Positions 42,423-50,810 of a stretch of 64,000 nucleotides of DNA are shown piece by piece; position 1 is the first letter of the stretch, and each line of letters starts with the position of its first letter. The stretch lies in contig NZ_JABRPL010000001.1 in the NCBI RefSeq assembly GCF_013249015.1, forward strand, positions 310,001-374,000. The letters are read 5' to 3'. Origin of the DNA: Rathayibacter agropyri. Its GTDB lineage: Bacteria; Actinomycetota; Actinomycetes; Actinomycetales; Microbacteriaceae. The notes under the pieces are model-generated. The model saw only the letters and a program-made list of their open reading frames with translations. It ran no database searches and was not told the DNA's origin. The position numbers and the translations under genes are program-made.

Positions 42423-42788
42423 CTAGGCGCCGATCTTGTGCTCGCCGCGGCGGGCGCGAAGGTAGGCGAGTCGCTCTTCGAGCAGCTCCTCCAGTTCGGC
42501 GCGCGTCCGGCGCTCCAGCAACATGTCCCAGTGGGTCCGCGGAGCCTTCTGCTCGCCCTTATCCACGTCGACCGGCTTCGAGTCCACCATCAAAGTAGCT
42601 TCGTGACCGCAGGAGCGGCACTCCCAGGTCTTTGGCGCCTCCGCATCGGCCGAAAACACCATGTCGGTGTCGTGGCCGCAATTGGGGCAGTGGTATTCGT
42701 AGGTCGATCGCGGGGAGAAGACGACGCCTTCTTCGCTCTGCAGGCTCTGTGATCCGAGCCGCATTCCTCGCAAGCTTCGATCTGCCAT
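42423..42788 (-). CDS. rbpA: RNA polymerase-binding protein RbpA
   Basis: RbpA binds RNA polymerase and the principal sigma factor and stabilises the open complex; it is specific to actinobacteria. The 121-residue protein has the N-terminal tail (RSLRGMRLGSQSLQSEEGV), the zinc-binding core CPNCGHDTDMVF...CRSCGHEA, and the C-terminal sigma-interacting helix with THWDMLLERRTRAELEELL. AGGAGA lies 7 nt upstream of the ATG. A sigma-R/sigma-H-type promoter lies 36-61 bp upstream. Confidence 0.96.
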   Translation of the reverse strand: MADRSLRGMRLGSQSLQSEEGVVFSPRSTYEYHCPNCGHDTDMVFSADAEAPKTWECRSCGHEATLMVDSKPVDVDKGEQKAPRTHWDMLLERRTRAELEELLEERLAYLRARRGEHKIGA

Positions 42789-42823
42789 TGTGTGGTCTCC
42801 TCTCGCCGTGTTTCCCCAGTGTC

Positions 42824-42849
42824 AACGTCGTACCTGAAGGTGATCTTCC
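42824..42849 (-). promoter_or_regulatory. Sigma-R/sigma-H-type promoter of rbpA
   Basis: On the minus strand GGAAG (42849-42845) is followed after exactly 18 bp by GTT (42826-42824), the GGAA(T)-N18-GTT consensus of the thiol-stress ECF sigma factors SigR/SigH. In Streptomyces rbpA is a known SigR target, which supports the call. Confidence 0.72.
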
Positions 42850-42972
42850 CGTCCTGGTGTTTGCCAGAGAATCCTCAGGTCGGAGGCACTTTCCGGCTGT
42901 GCGAGGAAGACTTTTCTCAGTTCACGAAGAGGGGCTTTGTGGCGAGCATCGCCGGCCTGGTCATGCGGAGAA

Positions 42973-43917
42973 TCAGATAGACGGCGCCGGGGGAGTGGGC
43001 GCTGAATCCTGCGGTCGGGCGTCGGGTGCGGCCTGGCTCCGCTGGCCGAGAGCGCCGCCGATGCCCTTAAGCGCCTCCGTCAGTTCGCTCGGAATGAGCC
43101 ACAGCTTGTTGGCGCTGCCCTCGGCGATTTTCGGGAGAGTCTGAAGGTACTGGTAGGCGAGGAGCTCACTGTCGGGACGGCCCTCATGGATTGCGTGGAA
43201 GACCGTGGTGATGGCCTTCGCCTCACCCTCGGCACGCAGGACCGCCGCCTTCGCCTGTCCCTCCGCGGCGAGGATGGCGGCCTGGCGCTGTCCCTCCGCA
43301 TTCAGGATTTGCGACTGCTTGGTGCCCTCTGCGGTGAGGATGACAGCGCGGCGATCGCGTTCGGCGCGCATCTGTTTCTCCATCGAGTCCTGAATCGACA
43401 GAGGCGGGTCGATCGCCTTGAGCTCGACGCGTCCGACGCGGATGCCCCACTTTCCGGTGGCCTCATCAAGCACGATGCGCAACTGGCCATTGATGTTGTC
43501 CCGCGAGGTCAGCGCCTCTTCGAGGTTCAGGCCGCCGACGACGTTTCGGAGAGTCGTGGTGGTGAGCTGCTCGACGGCGCCAAGATAGTTGGCTATTTCA
43601 TAGGTCGCAGCGCGAGCATCCGTCACCTGGAAGTAGACGACAGTGTCGATCGACACCACCAGATTGTCCTCGGTGATGACGGGCTGAGGCGGGAAAGAGA
43701 CGACCTGCTCGCGCAGGTCAATCAGTGGGCGGACACGGTCAACGAACGGCACGACGAGGTTGAGGCCGGGCAGGAGTGTCTTGTGATACTTCCCGAGGCG
43801 TTCGACGACTCCAGCCGTCGCCTGCGGGATAATCCGGATCGCCCGAAAGAGGACGACGAGAACGAAGACAACGATGACGGCGACGATGATCAGCGTCACG
43901 AGTGCAGAGGGTGTCAC
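42973..43917 (-). CDS. SPFH/Band 7 (stomatin-like) membrane protein
   Basis: A membrane-anchored scaffold protein (314 residues). One N-terminal helix (VTLIIVAVIVVFVLVVLFRA) is followed by the Band 7 domain (IIPQATAGVVERLGKYHKTL, LREQVVSFPPQPVITEDNLV), a coiled coil with Ala/Glu repeats (ILNAEGQRQAAILAAEGQAK) and a C-terminal hydrophobic patch (LAYQYLQTLPKIAEGSANKL). The GTG start overlaps the NfeD stop (GTGA). SPFH-NfeD pairs are common; they organise membrane microdomains or regulate proteolysis. Confidence 0.93.
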   Translation of the reverse strand: MTPSALVTLIIVAVIVVFVLVVLFRAIRIIPQATAGVVERLGKYHKTLLPGLNLVVPFVDRVRPLIDLREQVVSFPPQPVITEDNLVVSIDTVVYFQVTDARAATYEIANYLGAVEQLTTTTLRNVVGGLNLEEALTSRDNINGQLRIVLDEATGKWGIRVGRVELKAIDPPLSIQDSMEKQMRAERDRRAVILTAEGTKQSQILNAEGQRQAAILAAEGQAKAAVLRAEGEAKAITTVFHAIHEGRPDSELLAYQYLQTLPKIAEGSANKLWLIPSELTEALKGIGGALGQRSQAAPDARPQDSAPTPPAPSI

Positions 43918-44381
43918 GTGGTGCTCCTTTCGGCGGGAACGACGACCGCGGTCGCGCCCTCGATTGCGGTGACGACGACTCTCTCGCCGACGCCGAGTAT
44001 GCGGTCCTCGACGAGTGGGGACAGGCGAATGGTCCAGGTTTCGCCGTTGGCAAGCTTCACCTGGCCGGGACCGGGGCCGGCGAGCACGACGCTTCCGGCG
44101 AGACCGAGGAGCGCATCCGCTCCGCTCGGTGTGGGATCACCACCGCGTTTGAGGAGGCGGAGAAGCGGCGGTCGGACCGTGAACAGCAGCAGGCCCGCGA
44201 GGACCGCGGCAACGAGCACCTGGATCCAGAACGGCGCACCGAGGACGCCGCTGACCAGGCCGCCGACGCTGCCGACGGCGAGCATCAGGAAGGTGAACTC
44301 GAGCGTGATCATCTCGACGATGATGAAGATCAGGATCAGGGCGAGCCAGAGGACCCATGCGTCGTGAGTGACAGCGTCCAT
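43914..44381 (-). CDS. NfeD-family membrane protein
   Basis: A short NfeD-type partner of the SPFH protein (155 residues). Three or four hydrophobic segments (LWLALILIFIIVEMITLEFT, GAPFWIQVLVAAVLAGLLLF) are followed by a C-terminal OB-like domain (SVVLAGPGPGQVKLANGETW, VVVTAIEGATAVVVPAE). The ATG at 44381 is set by AAGGAG nine bases upstream; the frame extends to 44525 but with non-coding character. It overlaps the SPFH gene, so the two are translationally coupled. Confidence 0.88.
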   Translation of the reverse strand: MDAVTHDAWVLWLALILIFIIVEMITLEFTFLMLAVGSVGGLVSGVLGAPFWIQVLVAAVLAGLLLFTVRPPLLRLLKRGGDPTPSGADALLGLAGSVVLAGPGPGQVKLANGETWTIRLSPLVEDRILGVGERVVVTAIEGATAVVVPAERSTT

Positions 44382-44570
44382 GCTGAGTTCTCCTTCCCCT
44401 CGACAAGCGCTCCCACGGTAGCAAGGCCCCCCGGATGAGGGCTGGGAGGACCGGGGCGAGCGGCCGGGCGACGCGGGCGGGACGAGGCGGTTGCTAAACT
44501 CGCCTGTCGGGCCGTGGCCCGTCACCGTGCCCGATCCGGCTGTACGCCGGCATCCTGGAGGAGATTCCTC

Positions 44571-45329
44571 GTGTCCAACCCCCTCGCTCCCGGCTCGCTC
44601 GATGGCAAGCGCGTTCTCGTTACCGGATCATCCCGCGGCATCGGCGCCGACACGGTGCGCTACTTCGCTGAGGCCGGCGCCCGGGTTGTCGTCAACTACC
44701 GCTCGAAGGCTCCGCGTGCCGACAAGCTCGTCGCGCAGATCATCGACGCGGGCGGAACTGCGATCGCAGTGGGCGCTGACCTCACGGACGCGGCGTCTCG
44801 GTCCGAGATGTTCTCGCGTATCGAGCAGGAGTATGGCGGACTCGACGTGCTCGTTCTGAACGCCTCGGGTGGCATGGAGAGCGACAAGGGGCAGGACTAT
44901 GCGATGGCCCTCAACCGCGATTCGCAGGTCGCGACGCTGGAGGCGGCGCTGCCGCTGCTTGGCGAGGGCTCGCGCGTCGTCTTCGTGACGAGCCATCAGG
45001 CCCACTTCATCCGTTCGACGCCGACAATGCCCGAGTACGAGCCCGTCGCTCTCTCTAAGCGTGCCGGTGAAGACGCCCTCCGCGAGCGGATCGGCGAACT
45101 GGCCGAGCGCGGCATCGAGTTCGTCGTCGTCTCGGGCGACATGATCGAGGGCACCATCACGGCAACGCTGCTTGAGCGCTCGAATCCGGGTGCGATCAGT
45201 TCACGTCGCGAATCTGCCGGAAAGCTCTACAACGTGCAAGAGTTCGCAGCCGAGGTTGCTGTGGCGGCGGTTGAACCGATCCCGGCTGACAACACCCGCT
45301 TGGTCGGCGACATTTCTGACTTCGTCTGA
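44571..45329 (+). CDS. Short-chain dehydrogenase/reductase
   Basis: A cytosolic NAD(P)-dependent SDR (252 residues). The cofactor motif is RVLVTGSSRGIGADT, followed by VVVNYRSKAPRA (Arg suggests NADP) and LVLNASGGME (NNAG-like). The usual YxxxK active site is altered: the region reads YEPVALSKRAGEDAL, with Tyr and Lys eight residues apart instead of four, so catalysis is uncertain. The GTG at 44571 has GGAGGAG 7 nt upstream. It is monocistronic, divergent from the NfeD gene and ended by the hairpin at 45509. Confidence 0.83.
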   Translation: MSNPLAPGSLDGKRVLVTGSSRGIGADTVRYFAEAGARVVVNYRSKAPRADKLVAQIIDAGGTAIAVGADLTDAASRSEMFSRIEQEYGGLDVLVLNASGGMESDKGQDYAMALNRDSQVATLEAALPLLGEGSRVVFVTSHQAHFIRSTPTMPEYEPVALSKRAGEDALRERIGELAERGIEFVVVSGDMIEGTITATLLERSNPGAISSRRESAGKLYNVQEFAAEVAVAAVEPIPADNTRLVGDISDFV

Positions 45330-45508
45330 GTCCGCGTTGCCGCGTGAGCGGTCCATCCGTCGCGTGCGAGCCGTGTCCTCATCGCGGACGGGCTGATGGT
45401 GACGGATCGGCGTGATAGCTGGATTGCGCGCTTTCGAGCGAACCCCTGGAGTATCCGATAATGCACATTATGTCAGGTTGCTCGGGGGGTGAGGGCAGAG
45501 CCGACCTG

Positions 45509-45539
45509 GTCGGGAGCACGGCTCACGCGTGCTCCCGAC
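45509..45539. terminator. Perfect 12-bp hairpin between convergent genes
   Basis: GTCGGGAGCACG (45509-45520) pairs exactly with CGTGCTCCCGAC (45528-45539) over a 7-nt loop. It lies between the convergent SDR and GH32 stops. No T-run follows. The rest of the 222-bp gap (45330-45508) shows nothing I can name. Confidence 0.7.
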
Positions 45540-45551
45540 TCAGGACTCCGA

Positions 45552-46790
45552 TCACTCCAGGACGTATGCCGTGAGAGTTTCCTCTCGTGCCGTCACCGCT
45601 GTCGCCGGGCGGACGGCGCCGCCGATCACTCCTGCGGACGTGATGGCCTCGAGCACGGGTCCGTCAAGGAGGACTCTGACCGAGCCGACCTCGTGCGGGG
45701 CGCTCCACGCCTCCTCCCCTGCACGCTCGAGTACGACCGCGTCTTCGGTCCAGACGAGTGAGGCGACGAGGTCGTCGCCGTCGAGGAAGTCGATCCGCTC
45801 GCCGGCCGAGATGGGCGTCCACTCGAGATCGACCACCCGTCCTCCGAAATCGGTCAGGTCGGCCTTGCCGGTGCGTGCAGCCTCGAGCGACGGGTGGGCG
45901 GTCGTGACGAGCCGGCCGTCGCGGATCTCGAGGACGTGCGGGACGCTGAGTGCGCTGCTCCAGCCGGCATCGCTGTCCTCGACGCCGCGCATCCAGAACA
46001 TCAGGCATGGCCGGCCCTCGGCGTCCCGGAAGAAGGACGGGGCATAGTAGGACCCGCCGAAGCTCAGTTGCCCCCAGGTGTCGGCCTCGAAGCGGCCGTC
46101 GGAGTAGCTGCCGACGCCGTAGCCGGCGTAGTAGAGCACGTCGTCGTTCCAGACCGAGCTGACCAGGACGTGCTGCCCGTCGACCTCGATGATCTGCGGG
46201 CATTCCCAGAGCGCCCCCACCCAGACCGGCTCGCGCTCGGCGGTGTTGCGCCGTGCGGCGACGCCGTCGAAGGCCCAGTCCTCCAGATCCGCCGAGGTAT
46301 AGGTGACGGCGAGGGCGTCTCCGCCCGCGGTTCCGGCGCCGACGAACATGCGCCAGCCGTCGTCCTCCCGGACGATGAACGGATCGCGGAAGGCGATCAA
46401 ATCGAGATCGTCGGGGGTCTCGAGCAGGACCGCTCCCTTCTCCCAGTCGTCCCAGGACCTGTCCGTCGCGCGGGCGATCCGGATGCGTCCCCGGCCGAGG
46501 TCCGGCTGCACAGTCGAGGTGTAGAGGATCACAGCTCCGTCGGGAGTGTCCACGAGGCTGCCGGTCCAGATGCCGTCGTCGCCGTCGCCGGGCGCGAGCG
46601 CGACGGGCCGGCGGTTCCAGTGCAGCAAGTCCGATCCGACCGCGTGCCCCCAGTGGCAGTTCGGGGCCCACACCGTGCTGGTGGGGACGTACTGGTGGAA
46701 GAGGTGGTACTCGCCGTTGTGGAAGGTGATGCCGTGTGGGTCGTTGATCCAGCCGGTCTCAGCGGTGAAGTGGATCAGTGGGCGGGTCAC
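45552..46790 (-). CDS. GH32 beta-fructofuranosidase
   Basis: A five-bladed beta-propeller enzyme (412 residues) that cleaves fructosyl bonds in sucrose, levan or inulin-type oligosaccharides. The three GH32 signatures are present: GWINDPHG (nucleophile Asp), FRDPFIV (transition-state Asp) and LWECPQI (acid/base Glu). There is no signal peptide, so it should act in the cytosol on imported sugars. The GTG at 46790 overlaps the stop of the upstream GH172 gene (GTGA), so both are made from one message. Control is probably by the adjacent LacI protein. Confidence 0.93.
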   Translation of the reverse strand: MTRPLIHFTAETGWINDPHGITFHNGEYHLFHQYVPTSTVWAPNCHWGHAVGSDLLHWNRRPVALAPGDGDDGIWTGSLVDTPDGAVILYTSTVQPDLGRGRIRIARATDRSWDDWEKGAVLLETPDDLDLIAFRDPFIVREDDGWRMFVGAGTAGGDALAVTYTSADLEDWAFDGVAARRNTAEREPVWVGALWECPQIIEVDGQHVLVSSVWNDDVLYYAGYGVGSYSDGRFEADTWGQLSFGGSYYAPSFFRDAEGRPCLMFWMRGVEDSDAGWSSALSVPHVLEIRDGRLVTTAHPSLEAARTGKADLTDFGGRVVDLEWTPISAGERIDFLDGDDLVASLVWTEDAVVLERAGEEAWSAPHEVGSVRVLLDGPVLEAITSAGVIGGAVRPATAVTAREETLTAYVLE

Positions 46791-48142
46791 GCGCGGCCTC
46801 CGTCGTAGCGTCGGCGAATCTCGGCCGCCTGCTCGCGGTTGCCGCGCTCCCACTCGGTGATCTGCGTGCGGCGCTCGTCGCGGAGGGCGTCGCGGGCGGA
46901 CGTGAACGCCTTCATCCGCTCGGCGGCTGCCTCCCGCGCTGCCCGTTTCTCGTCGTCTAACGGCGGGAGGTCGGTCGTGATGACCCGGTCGACGGGGCGC
47001 AGCGGGAGCCGTTCCTCGACCGGGGGGACCTCGAGGATCGGCGAGGGCAGCGTTTGGTACCAGTACGCGGTCGAGGACCAGTCGTCGGAGAGGTGGTTAC
47101 CGTGTCCGTGCTCGAACGTCACCTTGATCCGCTTCTCGAATCGGATCGGGTCGACCAGGTGGAAGCGATAGCTGTGGTGGAAGCCGGGGACGTCCTCCTC
47201 GTGGACGATCGTCCCGTTGAACTGGTACGCGTTGTGCTGCATGCCCCAGGCGTGGCCGAAGTAATCCTCCATGCCGGTACCGTGCAGGCTCGGCGGCCAG
47301 GTGTCATCGTCGATGAAGATCATGTCGTCGCCCTCGCCCCACCAGGAGCCCTGGAAGTGCCGGACCGCGAGGGTGCAGCCGACGTAGTGGCCACGGCCCT
47401 CGGTCTCCAGTGCGACGTAGTTGTCGTCTCCGGTCAGGTTCGCGACCGTCGTCTCGATGCTGTTCGCCTGAAGGTCGGGGCCCCAGCCGACATTGGGGAG
47501 CGCGCGCCGCCAGTGCGCGTGGAAATAGACGGTGTCCTCGGGCAGCGGCTCGGGCGAGAGCTCGTAGTCGATGTAGAAGTACTGGAGGTAGGGGATGTCG
47601 TTCTGGTTCTCTACGACGACTCGGGCGCGGGATCCGAACGGCATCCGGAAGTAGCTGTTGAAGGCGGCGCTCCCGCCGAAGGAGTGCAGCTCCGGCTCTT
47701 TCGCGGATACGGAGAGCGGCAGGGAATCGTAGCTGCCCGAGAGTGAGTTCATCAGGCCGAAGAAGTCACCGAGGGGCGCGATGACGCTCGGCGTCTCCTG
47801 GTCGTCCCAGTAGATCTTGAGCAGGATCTTGCGGTAGTAGTCGGGGTCGACGACCTCCCAGCTCACGCCGAGCGCGTTGTGGATTTCGAGCATCGGCACG
47901 CCGACGACTGCCGGGTCGATCTGGCCCGGTCCGGGTTGGATGCGGCAGGACTGCGTCATCCAGATGTGGGTGATCGCGCCGGGACCCTCGATGTCGGCGA
48001 GGGTGCGCTCCTCGCCGGGCATCACGATCCAGTTGTCGCGGTTGCGGCCGGTCTGGTCGAAGCTCGACGCGCGGGCGGAGCGTCCGGGACGGGTCCTGGT
48101 GAGATCGCCCAGGAGGCCTCCGGGAGTGATCGGGTCGGTCAT
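46787..48142 (-). CDS. GH172 (DUF2961) fructofuranosidase-type enzyme
   Basis: DUF2961 defines family GH172, whose characterised members include an alpha-D-fructofuranosidase / difructose dianhydride I synthase of Bifidobacterium. The 451-residue protein shows the N-terminal sequence GRNRDNWIVMPGEERTLADI, GPGAITHIWMT, WDDQETPSVIAPLGDFFG and the strongly conserved HGTGMEDYFGHAWG with a catalytic-type Glu. A charged helical tail follows. The ATG at 48142 has AGGAAGG 7 nt upstream. No signal peptide is seen. Pairing with GH32 suggests stepwise hydrolysis of a fructose-containing oligosaccharide or difructose anhydride. Confidence 0.9.
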   Translation of the reverse strand: MTDPITPGGLLGDLTRTRPGRSARASSFDQTGRNRDNWIVMPGEERTLADIEGPGAITHIWMTQSCRIQPGPGQIDPAVVGVPMLEIHNALGVSWEVVDPDYYRKILLKIYWDDQETPSVIAPLGDFFGLMNSLSGSYDSLPLSVSAKEPELHSFGGSAAFNSYFRMPFGSRARVVVENQNDIPYLQYFYIDYELSPEPLPEDTVYFHAHWRRALPNVGWGPDLQANSIETTVANLTGDDNYVALETEGRGHYVGCTLAVRHFQGSWWGEGDDMIFIDDDTWPPSLHGTGMEDYFGHAWGMQHNAYQFNGTIVHEEDVPGFHHSYRFHLVDPIRFEKRIKVTFEHGHGNHLSDDWSSTAYWYQTLPSPILEVPPVEERLPLRPVDRVITTDLPPLDDEKRAAREAAAERMKAFTSARDALRDERRTQITEWERGNREQAAEIRRRYDGGRA

Positions 48143-48191
48143 CGTCGTCCTTCCTGCGAAGCGGCAGTGCTTCGTCTGGTGCGAGAGTCGG

Positions 48192-48248
48192 CATCGAAAC
48201 GTTTGCGCGACGTTGGCGATCATAGGCAGGTCGGCAGGCGGCCCGCAA
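48192..48248 (-). promoter_or_regulatory. Promoter and LacI-type operator of the GH172-GH32 operon
   Basis: On the minus strand TTGCGG (48248-48243) and TATGAT (48224-48219), 18 bp apart, form a promoter. Just downstream, over the expected transcription start, lies CGCGCAAACGTTTCGATG (48209-48192). The same 18 bp occur before the ABC transporter operon at 49365-49382. The AAACGTTT core is typical of LacI-family operators, so the neighbouring LacI protein is the likely ligand. Confidence 0.75.
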
Positions 48249-48309
48249 TGGCATCGTCTCGACAATCTGAGTACGGTGTGGCAACGCGAAAAGGTTTGAT
48301 TGGAGCGAG

Positions 48310-49314
48310 ATGGCGACGATGGTGCAAGTAGCGAGACTGGCGGGAGTGTCGATCTCGACCGTCTCCCATGTACTGAACGGCACCCGCCCGGTCGATCCTG
48401 CGACCCGACGCCGCGTGATGGACGCCATCGAGAAGACGGCATACCGCCAGGACACCCTCGCCCGCTCCCTCCGGCGCTCCCGGACTGACAGCATCGGTCT
48501 GGTGGTCTCGGATGCCGGGGAACCGGCTTTCGCGGCCATGGTGCACGGCGTCGAGGACGCCGCGGCGGCCGAGAACATGACCCTGATCCTCGCGAATTCC
48601 TCCGAGGATCAGGTGCGCGAGAGCAGGGCGGTGCAGACGCTCCTCGGTCGGCGAGTCGACGGGCTGATCCTTGCCCGGTCGGCCGACTCCGGCGAGTCGG
48701 GACTGAGCGAGTTCGGTGAAGCCGCGCCTCCTGTGGTGCTGCTTGACCGCATCTTCGACTCCGCCCCGTACGACCAGGTCGGCGCGGACAATCGCGAGAG
48801 CATGCGCCGCCTGGTCGAGCATCTCCGCGCGGCCGGCCATCGACGGTTCGTCGTCCTCGCCGGTGACCAGCGCGTCCCGACCCTCCGCGAGAGGGCGGCG
48901 GGGTTCTGGGACGCTGTTCCCGGGTCGGAGCGGGACGACCAGACTGTCATTGAGGACAGCGACCGCGAGTCGTGTCGGCAGAACCTCGACGCAGCGCTCA
49001 GCCTCCCTGCACGCCCGTCGGCGGTGATTGCGGCGAGTACTCCCCTGGCGATCCAGGCCCTCGAGTGCCTCCGCGCGATCGGACTCGGGATCCCCCGGGA
49101 CATCGCCTTCGCGACGTTCGACGGCTTTGACCACTCCGATCTGTTCGAGCCGGCGCTGACGACGATCCGACAGCCCGGCTTCGACATGGGGGCTGCCGCA
49201 GTGAAGCTGCTGCTCGAGCGCATCGCGCGGCCCGCCGGGAGCCCGAGGATCGTGCGCCTGCGGCAGACCCTCGACCTGCGCTCCTCGACCGAAGCCTTCC
49301 GATTTCCGTCATGA
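48310..49314 (+). CDS. LacI-family transcription regulator of the fructan locus
   Basis: A sugar-responsive repressor (334 residues). The N-terminal helix-turn-helix reads VQVARLAGVSISTVSHVLNG with the hinge helix RSLRRSRTDS, followed by a periplasmic-binding-type core (IGLVVSDAGEPAFAAMVHGV, RRVDGLILARS) that should bind the inducing sugar. GGAG lies 5-6 nt before the ATG. It sits between the divergent enzyme operon and the transporter operon, both of which carry the same 18-bp operator. Autoregulation is possible through the shared intergenic region. Confidence 0.92.
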   Translation: MATMVQVARLAGVSISTVSHVLNGTRPVDPATRRRVMDAIEKTAYRQDTLARSLRRSRTDSIGLVVSDAGEPAFAAMVHGVEDAAAAENMTLILANSSEDQVRESRAVQTLLGRRVDGLILARSADSGESGLSEFGEAAPPVVLLDRIFDSAPYDQVGADNRESMRRLVEHLRAAGHRRFVVLAGDQRVPTLRERAAGFWDAVPGSERDDQTVIEDSDRESCRQNLDAALSLPARPSAVIAASTPLAIQALECLRAIGLGIPRDIAFATFDGFDHSDLFEPALTTIRQPGFDMGAAAVKLLLERIARPAGSPRIVRLRQTLDLRSSTEAFRFPS

Positions 49315-49321
49315 TCGGTAC

Positions 49322-49382
49322 TTGACAGGACGAAGGCGCCGCTCCTACTGTCAAGCAAACGATTCGCGCAAACGTTTCGATG
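49322..49382 (+). promoter_or_regulatory. Promoter with two tandem LacI-type operators, ABC operon
   Basis: TTGACA (49322-49327) and TACTGT (49346-49351) are 18 bp apart. Downstream lie GCAAACGATTCGCG (49355-49368) and GCAAACGTTTCGAT (49368-49381), 13 bp out of step. The second is part of the 18-bp sequence identical to the inverted copy at 48192-48209. Repressor bound here would block initiation or clearance. Confidence 0.75.
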
Positions 49383-49422
49383 TGCAGTCGTTCCCGACGC
49401 CCCACTCATCAAAGGAGATGCC

Positions 49423-50739
49423 ATGCTCGGTCATCGGACTGACCCCACGAAGTCGAGGATCGCTGCGGCGATCGCTCTGACTCTCGCCAGCACTGTCGTC
49501 CTCGCCGGCTGCTCCACGGCCAGCGGCGGAGGCTCCGCCGACGGCACGACGACGATCACCCTATCGATGCAGAACCCCGACGTGGAGACCGCCGATCCCG
49601 CGACCTGGGCGATCGTCGAGGCGTTCGAGGCCGCCAACCCCGACATCACGGTCGACGTGACCGGCCAGGCCGTCGCCGAGCACCTGCAGAGCCTCTCGAT
49701 CGCTGCACAGAGCGACACCCTTCCGGACGTCTTCTGGGTCTACAAGGCCACCGCCGAAGACATGCTCGACGCGGGCAGACTCCTCGACCTCTCCCCCGTA
49801 CTGGAGAAGGTCACGGACCGCTTCCCCGAAAGCACGGTCGAGAACTTCACCAAGGACAACGTGATGTACGGCGTCCCGTATCAGGGGCTGCTGACCGGCC
49901 TCTGGTACAACAAGAAAATCCTCTCGGACAACGGACTGTCGGTCCCGACGACGTTTGACGATCTCCTCAAGGTCGCCGACGCTCTCAACGACAAGGGGAT
50001 CGTGACGATTTCCAACGGTGCGAACCAGTCCTCGTTCAGCGTCTGGTCTTTCCTCGTCTGGCTCGACCGGTTTGGGTACGAGGACAAGATTGACGGGATC
50101 CTCGACGGCTCCGAGAGCTACTCGAACCCGGACTTCCTGCGCATGTACGAGCACATCGCCGAGCTGCGCGACGCCGGAGCCTTCGCCTCGAACGTGTCGA
50201 CACAGACCTACCAGCAGGCCGTTGACCAGTTCTTGCAGGGCAAGGCAGCCATGCTGGACGCCGGCGTCTGGGCGTCCAGTGCCATCCAGGAGTCCACAGT
50301 CGCCGCCGATACCGGCTTCTGGGCCGGACCGCAGTTCAGCGACGGCGTCGGCGAGCAGAACATCATCATGAACGTCGCCTCCGCACCTCTCGTCGTCAGC
50401 CATAAAGTTGGCGACGATAAGGCCAAGCTCGCCGCCGTCGAGAAGTTCCTCTCGTTTTACTACAGCGACGACGCTCAGCAGCTGATGGTCGACAACGGCC
50501 AGCCGCCCGTCACCGACTACCAGCCCCAGCTCGACGCGGTCAAGCAGAGCGCACTCAAGAGCGCCCTCGACGCCACGACCGCCGACGGAGTATCCAGCCC
50601 GAAGACTCAGCCCGACCTGCTCGTCTCGACTGCCGTCTCCAGCGCCATGTACGACAGCATCTACGGCGTGATCCAAAAGCAGCTCAGCCCGCAGCAGGCC
50701 GTCGATCTCGTGCAGAAAGCCATTGACGCAGGCCAGTGA
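49423..50739 (+). CDS. ABC transporter sugar-binding lipoprotein
   Basis: The extracellular solute receptor of a carbohydrate importer (438 residues). The signal peptide ends at lipobox VLAGC (Cys30), followed by a Ser/Gly linker and a family-1 solute-binding fold (ITLSMQNPDVETADPATWAI, DTLPDVFWVYKATAEDMLDA, GVPYQGLLTGLWYNKKILSD). AAGGAG lies 6 nt before the ATG. It is the first gene of an operon with two permeases and a sugar kinase. No ATPase gene is present, so a shared MsiK-type ATPase is presumably used. The ligand is probably a fructose-containing oligosaccharide, by context. Confidence 0.93.
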   Translation: MLGHRTDPTKSRIAAAIALTLASTVVLAGCSTASGGGSADGTTTITLSMQNPDVETADPATWAIVEAFEAANPDITVDVTGQAVAEHLQSLSIAAQSDTLPDVFWVYKATAEDMLDAGRLLDLSPVLEKVTDRFPESTVENFTKDNVMYGVPYQGLLTGLWYNKKILSDNGLSVPTTFDDLLKVADALNDKGIVTISNGANQSSFSVWSFLVWLDRFGYEDKIDGILDGSESYSNPDFLRMYEHIAELRDAGAFASNVSTQTYQQAVDQFLQGKAAMLDAGVWASSAIQESTVAADTGFWAGPQFSDGVGEQNIIMNVASAPLVVSHKVGDDKAKLAAVEKFLSFYYSDDAQQLMVDNGQPPVTDYQPQLDAVKQSALKSALDATTADGVSSPKTQPDLLVSTAVSSAMYDSIYGVIQKQLSPQQAVDLVQKAIDAGQ

Positions 50740-50746
50740 CCTGCCC

Positions 50747-50776
50747 AGGGCGGAGCCGCCCGCGCGGCTCCGCCCT
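50747..50776 (+). terminator. Intercistronic hairpin after the binding-protein gene
   Basis: AGGGCGGAGCCGC (50747-50759) pairs exactly with GCGGCTCCGCCCT (50764-50776) over a 4-nt loop, 8 nt after the binding-protein stop. It lies in the only sizeable gap of the operon. Such hairpins usually raise binding-protein mRNA over permease mRNA by partial termination or 3'-end protection. Confidence 0.72.
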
Positions 50777-50810
50777 CCTCCCGATCACCCCTTTCGAATC
50801 GAGATCACCA

